Assembly (NCBI GenBank): GCA_937905855.1
Contig: CALCWU010000080.1
Location: forward strand, 1-10,501
Reading direction: 5' to 3'
DNA: 10,501 nucleotides
DNA from: an uncultured Mollicutes bacterium
GTDB taxonomy: Bacteria; Bacillota_I; Bacilli_A; Acholeplasmatales; Anaeroplasmataceae
Shown here: positions 6,508-10,501 of the stretch, one piece after another
Layout: each line of letters starts with the position of its first letter
Numbering within the stretch: the first letter of the stretch is position 1
Translations under genes and position numbers: made by a program
Notes under the pieces: generated by a model
What the model saw: the letters and a program-made list of their open reading frames with translations, nothing else
The model's database searches: none
What the model was told of the DNA's origin: nothing

Positions 6508-7386
6508 CTAAAAATATTTCTTTTCTATTTTTTTAGGAACAACAATTTTAACTGCTTTATCTATAACTATACATTCAGCTATAGAAGAATTAAAAGCCAA
6601 CTCACCATCAACATTATAAGCAAGCTCATTTTCACTAATAATTTTAAAGCTATTGGTACTAATACTAGTTATACCTTTTTTCCAGTGGTCACCAAATAAA
6701 AAGAACATACCTAAATTTATAAAGCTAAAATTCAATTTTTTAGTTTCAATTAGAGTTAAATCAATTAATCCATCATTAAGCTTAGTTGGGTTTCTTCTAT
6801 ACAAGTTAATGACATAATAGCTACCTTCAATTACCTTATCGCCAATCTCTATTTTAACCTTAATTTTCTCCTTATCCTTAAGCTTTTTAAATGCTTCTAA
6901 AAAATAAGCCATTCTTCCAAAATGCTTCTTCATACTTTTTTTTGCTTCATAGCTAACACTTGTAAATTTTCCGGCTGCAGCAGCATAAGTAAAATACTTT
7001 CCGTTTAGCCTACAAACATCCATATCTACATAGTCTAGATTTAAAATATTATCAATTGTCTTCTTGATATTCTTATTTAAGCCTAACATATGACCAACAT
7101 CGTTAACCGTTCCAAATGGCAAATATGCAAGTATTGGCCTAAGAGATGCTGGGATAAGCATTAATCCATTAATAGCTTCATTTAATGTTCCATCGCCACC
7201 ACAAATAATTACACATTTATAGAGACTTCCATATTCCTTTATTTTTTTAGTAATACTTTTTTGGGCATCTGAACAAAAAACATCAATTTTGGTAAATTTT
7301 TCTTTTAATCTGTTAATAACATAATCCTTATGTTTGATGAATTTTTCTTTACCACTATAGGGGTTATAAGCTATTAAGCAATCCAT
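6508..7386 (-). CDS. Diacylglycerol/lipid kinase, DagK (YegS/BmrU-like) family
   Basis: The 292 residues match the family's normal length and fold. The N-terminal catalytic domain has NPYSGK (8-13) and the nucleotide-binding GGDGT (63-67) followed by LNEAINGL, then PFGTVND (90-96), where the more common motif has a second Gly in place of Val. The C-terminal domain includes DGLIDLTLIET and a NVDGE motif near the end, both typical of the family. Such soluble enzymes phosphorylate diacylglycerol or related lipids at the membrane, recycling diacylglycerol from lipoteichoic acid synthesis into phospholipid; the exact lipid is not determined here. A GAGGA ribosome site lies about 5 bases before the ATG, and the gene follows the DUF308 gene by 14 bases. 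It directly precedes the germination genes. Confidence 0.93.
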   Translation of the reverse strand: MDCLIAYNPYSGKEKFIKHKDYVINRLKEKFTKIDVFCSDAQKSITKKIKEYGSLYKCVIICGGDGTLNEAINGLMLIPASLRPILAYLPFGTVNDVGHMLGLNKNIKKTIDNILNLDYVDMDVCRLNGKYFTYAAAAGKFTSVSYEAKKSMKKHFGRMAYFLEAFKKLKDKEKIKVKIEIGDKVIEGSYYVINLYRRNPTKLNDGLIDLTLIETKKLNFSFINLGMFFLFGDHWKKGITSISTNSFKIISENELAYNVDGELAFNSSIAECIVIDKAVKIVVPKKIEKKYF

Positions 7387-7400
7387 TTTATTCCTCGCTA

Positions 7401-7961
7401 TTAGTTATTTACATCCTTCTCACTAATTATATGAGCGTCCATTACCTTACTTGCCTTTTTAGCTTTATGGTCTAATACAAGATAATAAATTAAATCAACA
7501 ACTGCAGCAGCAATTAAAATACCACCTATAACCTTAAATAATACATCTAAAATAGACCAAGGTCCAAAGATAAGTAGAATAATACCTACAACAAAAAGAG
7601 GAATTTCATGCTTGAATTGCACCTTCTTATCAACTGATGTAGCAATTCTTACAATTGGCATAGCAATAAACCAAACAGCTAAAATTACAGACATAAGTGT
7701 ATTTTGCCAAATAATCATAGCTATACCTACAACTAAAGAAACAATAGACATAACTAAATTAGTTGTTGTAATAGGTCCTCTTACAGGAACTGATAAATTA
7801 ACTAATATATCATTTGCACTAACAATAATAACAAAAATACCAACAATTATTAAAACAACATGCATCAATTTAGCTGGATTAATTACAATGAACAGTAATC
7901 CAATTAACGCGATAATAATCGAATCAATTATAGCCTTTGTTAAACCTTTATTTAATTTCAT
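7401..7961 (-). CDS. DUF308/HdeD-like six-helix membrane protein
   Basis: Starting at ATG 7961-7959 the protein has 186 residues and six hydrophobic helices (about 10-28, 32-49, 68-85, 89-107, 119-134, 142-163). They have the repeated G-I/L-I-rich pattern of the DUF308/HdeD family, ending in a charged cytoplasmic tail. HdeD itself is linked to acid resistance in Escherichia coli, but most relatives have no known role and none is claimed here. An upstream ATG at 8012 would add 17 residues lying wholly within trpS, without a good ribosome site. AAGGG 9 bases before 7961 and the family-like N-terminus favour the shorter start. It still overlaps the last 14 bases of trpS, implying coupled translation. 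Confidence 0.75.
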   Translation of the reverse strand: MKLNKGLTKAIIDSIIIALIGLLFIVINPAKLMHVVLIIVGIFVIIVSANDILVNLSVPVRGPITTTNLVMSIVSLVVGIAMIIWQNTLMSVILAVWFIAMPIVRIATSVDKKVQFKHEIPLFVVGIILLIFGPWSILDVLFKVIGGILIAAAVVDLIYYLVLDHKAKKASKVMDAHIISEKDVNN

Positions 7962-9039
7962 TTTCTTTTTCCCTTCTTGCTTTAAGTAGCATATCATCAT
8001 TAAAATAATCAATCATCATTGCTTTTCTAACACTTTCTAATGTCTTAGCGGCCTTAGCCTTAGCCTTAATGCTTCCTTCACGTAAAACATTAACAACATA
8101 TTCAATATTATTTTCAAGCTCGTGACGCTTTTCTCTAATTGGACGAAGTCGATCTTGTAAGATATTATTTAAGAACTTCTTTACCTTAACATCGCCAAGT
8201 CCACCTCTTTGATAATGAGTCTTTATTTCTTCAAGATTATTATACTCTGGCCAAAACTTAGCACAATCTCCTTCCTCATAGAAGGCATCCAAATAAATAA
8301 ATACCGTATTACCCTCAAGTGAGCCTGGATCCTCTACCTTTAAATGATTAGGATCGGTAAACATACTCATAACCTTTTTCTTAATAGTTGCTTCATCATC
8401 AGATAAATAAATGCAATTACCAAGTGACTTACTCATCTTTGCCTTACCATCAGTACCTGGTAATCTTCTAGCAGATTTTTCGGTTGGTAAAACAATTTCT
8501 GGCTCAACCAATACATCACCATAAGTTGCATTAAATTTTCTAACAATTTCCTTAGCTTGCTCAATCATTGGCTCTTGATCTTCACCTGCAGGTACAATAT
8601 TAGCCATAAATGCTGTAATATCAGCTGCCTGAGAAATAGGATATGTAAAGAAGCCTACAGGAATACTCTGCTCAAAATTTCGCATTGCAATTTCAGCCTT
8701 TACAGTTGGATTACGAGAAACCCTAGAAACTGTTACTAAATTCATATAATAAAATGATAGTTCGCAAAGCTCACTGACCTGTGATTGAATAAAGATATTA
8801 ACCTTTTTAGGGTCTAATCCACAAGCTAGATAATCTAAGGCAACCTCTAAAATATTATCTCTTACCTTGCTAGGATTATCAGCATTATCTGTCAAAGCCT
8901 GCGCATCAGCAATCATTATATAAATTTCATCATATTTAGGATCGTTTTGTAATTCAACTCTTCTTCTTAACGATCCAACATAATGGCCAATATGTAATTT
9001 TCCTGTTGGTCTATCTCCAGTTAAAATAATATTACTCAT
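7948..9039 (-). CDS. trpS: Tryptophanyl-tRNA synthetase
   Basis: This class I synthetase of 363 residues charges tRNA-Trp with tryptophan. The ATP-binding motifs are both intact: TGKLHIGHYVGSL (12-24, HIGH at 16-19) and KMSKSLGN (201-208). The adenylate-pocket region AGEDQEPMIEQAKEI (151-165) and GDRPTGKLH at the N-terminus are characteristic of TrpRS rather than TyrRS. The length is slightly above the compact 330-residue form of Bacillus. The stop codon of the upstream gene overlaps its ribosome site (TAGGAG, 9054-9049), and ATG follows 9 bases later. There is therefore no room for a T-box or other tryptophan-responsive leader directly in front of it; any such control would have to lie further upstream in the transcription unit. 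Confidence 0.98.
   Translation of the reverse strand: MSNIILTGDRPTGKLHIGHYVGSLRRRVELQNDPKYDEIYIMIADAQALTDNADNPSKVRDNILEVALDYLACGLDPKKVNIFIQSQVSELCELSFYYMNLVTVSRVSRNPTVKAEIAMRNFEQSIPVGFFTYPISQAADITAFMANIVPAGEDQEPMIEQAKEIVRKFNATYGDVLVEPEIVLPTEKSARRLPGTDGKAKMSKSLGNCIYLSDDEATIKKKVMSMFTDPNHLKVEDPGSLEGNTVFIYLDAFYEEGDCAKFWPEYNNLEEIKTHYQRGGLGDVKVKKFLNNILQDRLRPIREKRHELENNIEYVVNVLREGSIKAKAKAAKTLESVRKAMMIDYFNDDMLLKARREKENEIK
7971..7977 (-). promoter_or_regulatory. Ribosome-binding site that fixes the start of the DUF308 gene
   Basis: AGAAGGG on the minus strand lies 9 bases before ATG 7961-7959, within the last codons of trpS. It supports the shorter of two possible starts. Confidence 0.5.
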
Positions 9040-9051
9040 TATAACACACTC

Positions 9052-10140
9052 CTACAAATCCTTTTTTGTTTCTAACAGCTTATTATTTTCTTGCTTTAAT
9101 AATAATTCATATTCTAAATATTTATCATTATTTAAACCCTTAAAATATAAATATCTAACATAGCAATTAAAATAATAATTATATTTTTTATTAGTTTTAA
9201 GATTAAAATATAAATCAAGCTCTTCTTCACTTGCACATAATGCTAAAGCATTTTTAAGACTAATTAAATAGCTTATATTCTTATTTATTTTCATTTTTTT
9301 AACAAACAAATCAAATTCATCATAAAAGCCATTTAAAGCTAAATATAATAATTTGGTATTATTATAAACACCTAAATTCAATTTACTGCTTGGCACTATA
9401 ATATTTAAAAATAAAGCATTAGCCTTTTCTTTATTGATTAGGCATAAAGCATTATATTCATTACATTTTAAAGTACTTCTCGTATTTGAATTTAAATTCT
9501 CACTATAAATAAGATTTATCTTATTTATAAATCTATCATAATCTAAATTCTTATAAAAATCACGAATAAATCTATTATCATTATATATGTTAAATATAGA
9601 AAATAACCATATTATAATCATACAAGATAATAGACCAATTGGTATTACAAAATACTTCTTATAATATATAGCTAAAAATAAAACTAACGCATATAATATA
9701 ATACAACAAACTAATTCAAAATTAAAGATATAAAGTGATTTTTTGCTAAAATATCCCTCTGGTAATTCAATCTTTTTATCATTATGATTTTTACCAAATT
9801 TAATTATTGTTATAATTGCTAGCACACAATAAATTAAATCAATTATCATAAGTATTGTATTAAAAAGATCTATCTTCTTATTAACACTTAAAAAAATCAT
9901 CATCAAAACAAACATCGAAGCAAGTATAAGCCTTCCAACAAAAATTCTACCACTTAATCTAAATTCAATAATGAGCATAACAAACACTATCAAATTCAAA
10001 GCTAGAGGAATATATCTTAAATAATCATTCAAAACTAGTCCTAAATTTTCCTCATATTCAGAAAAATTTAAAATTATGACAAAAGAAATAACTGCTAAGA
10101 ATAGTTCTATATATGTAAATAAAGAAACTAATTTTTTCAT
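9052..10140 (-). CDS. Unrecognised six-helix membrane protein with helical C-terminal cytoplasmic domain
   Basis: I do not recognise this 362-residue protein. The N-terminal half has six hydrophobic segments (about 5-25, 42-60, 66-85, 92-114, 136-160, 163-185). The remaining 175 residues are soluble, Asn/Lys/Tyr-rich and likely alpha-helical, with spaced Leu/Ala/Tyr positions (for example LLYLALNGFYDEFDLF near 264-279) reminiscent of TPR-like repeats. That resemblance is an impression, not an established match. The start codon follows the upstream gene's stop by 4 bases, and a GGGAAAGG ribosome site lies about 14 bases before ATG, farther than usual. It is co-transcribed with trpS 12 bases downstream. 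No catalytic motif is visible. Confidence 0.75.
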   Translation of the reverse strand: MKKLVSLFTYIELFLAVISFVIILNFSEYEENLGLVLNDYLRYIPLALNLIVFVMLIIEFRLSGRIFVGRLILASMFVLMMIFLSVNKKIDLFNTILMIIDLIYCVLAIITIIKFGKNHNDKKIELPEGYFSKKSLYIFNFELVCCIILYALVLFLAIYYKKYFVIPIGLLSCMIIIWLFSIFNIYNDNRFIRDFYKNLDYDRFINKINLIYSENLNSNTRSTLKCNEYNALCLINKEKANALFLNIIVPSSKLNLGVYNNTKLLYLALNGFYDEFDLFVKKMKINKNISYLISLKNALALCASEEELDLYFNLKTNKKYNYYFNCYVRYLYFKGLNNDKYLEYELLLKQENNKLLETKKDL

Positions 10141-10144
10141 AAAT

Positions 10145-10501
10145 TTAAAATCTAACCTTTCCCTTTAATAATGATTCACTAACAACTACATTTCTTAAAC
10201 CACAAGATGCTAGAAAATCCTTAAGTTCCCTTTTATCTTGATTGCATAGTGGGCCAATAACAACCTCATCTATTAAATCATCACCCCATACATCATTAAG
10301 AGCAATTGAATATCTACTTTTAATTAAGCCTTTAGAAAAATAGAATTTTTTACAATTAGGGCCAAAGCCATATTCGTCTAAATCAATTTGATTTTGCCTC
10401 TCATATTCAATTGCAAATGAATTAAGCGCACTTTCCATAAATGTTTCACATAATGCAAATCGTGTCTCATCTTCACCTAAAAATATCTCACTTTTGTTTT
10501 G
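10145..10501 (-). CDS. C-terminal part of a DUF2971-like protein
   Basis: The reading frame is open from the right edge to a TAA at 10147-10145, giving 118 residues. An ATG at 10438 has no ribosome site before it, and the frame stays open and protein-like upstream of it, so this is the tail of a larger gene rather than a complete 97-residue one. The ending, EVVIGPL followed by about 12 residues, then LASCGLRNVVVSES and a short basic end, resembles the C-terminus of DUF2971 proteins. The upstream acidic FLGEDETRFA segment is also compatible with that family. DUF2971 has no established biochemical role. The next gene starts 4 bases later, so it belongs to the same transcription unit. Confidence 0.55.
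   Translation of the reverse strand, partial: QNKSEIFLGEDETRFALCETFMESALNSFAIEYERQNQIDLDEYGFGPNCKKFYFSKGLIKSRYSIALNDVWGDDLIDEVVIGPLCNQDKRELKDFLASCGLRNVVVSESLLKGKVRF

Noticed and set aside
7612..7989. Plus-strand open frame of 125 codons opposite the DUF308 gene.
   Set aside because: The Ile/Thr-rich translation mirrors the hydrophobic codons of the real membrane gene on the other strand.
8557..8739. Plus-strand open frame of 60 codons inside trpS.
   Set aside because: It lies opposite highly conserved synthetase coding sequence and has no independent support.
9040..9051. Possible T-box or tryptophan leader in front of trpS.
   Set aside because: Only 12 bases separate trpS from the upstream gene, far too few for a T-box, and no such element can be fitted without using coding sequence.
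10145..10438. A complete 97-residue small protein starting at ATG 10438.
   Set aside because: The same frame stays open for 21 more codons to the window edge, and no ribosome site precedes the ATG, so a truncated larger gene is the better reading.

Overview
This is an AT-rich window that is almost entirely coding, uses the standard genetic code (Trp is read from TGG and no long gene is interrupted by TGA) and carries a three-gene spore-germination receptor set. Together these point to a low-GC, spore-forming or formerly spore-forming Bacillota. The base composition and the style of the proteins suggest the Erysipelotrichales/Mollicutes-like side of the Bacilli, but that placement is an inference.

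Left part (1-3219): a cation/proton antiporter of the CPA2 (Kef/NapA-like) type runs off the left edge on the minus strand. A LysR-family regulator is transcribed divergently from it. The 118-base gap between them holds back-to-back promoter elements, a perfect 15-base palindrome of the T-N11-A type expected for a LysR-family site, and a larger inverted repeat that could fold in the regulator's mRNA leader. The regulator is followed 10 bases later by a gene for a membrane-anchored, extracellular metallo-beta-lactamase-fold protein related to the C-terminal domain of ComEC. That protein carries an unusual cytoplasmic DUF2188-like domain at its N-terminus. A strong hairpin-plus-T-run terminator ends this two-gene operon and lies inside the 3' coding end of the convergent gene.

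Right part (10501-3171, all minus strand): eight genes lie head to tail with gaps of at most about 41 bases or with overlaps, so they look like one long transcription unit. In order of transcription they are a DUF2971-like protein (5' end outside the window), an unrecognised six-helix membrane protein, tryptophanyl-tRNA synthetase, a DUF308/HdeD-like membrane protein, a diacylglycerol-kinase-family lipid kinase, and the germinant receptor subunits in the order B, A, C. The B-A-C order differs from the classic gerA-gerB-gerC order, and the B and C subunits are short for their families.

There is no rRNA, tRNA, CRISPR array, insertion sequence or phage gene, and no stretch over 300 bases lacks a gene. 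The most original points are the antiporter/LysR/surface-hydrolase module with its structured control region, and the fused domain architecture of the surface hydrolase. I do not see a clearly new defence or mobile system.
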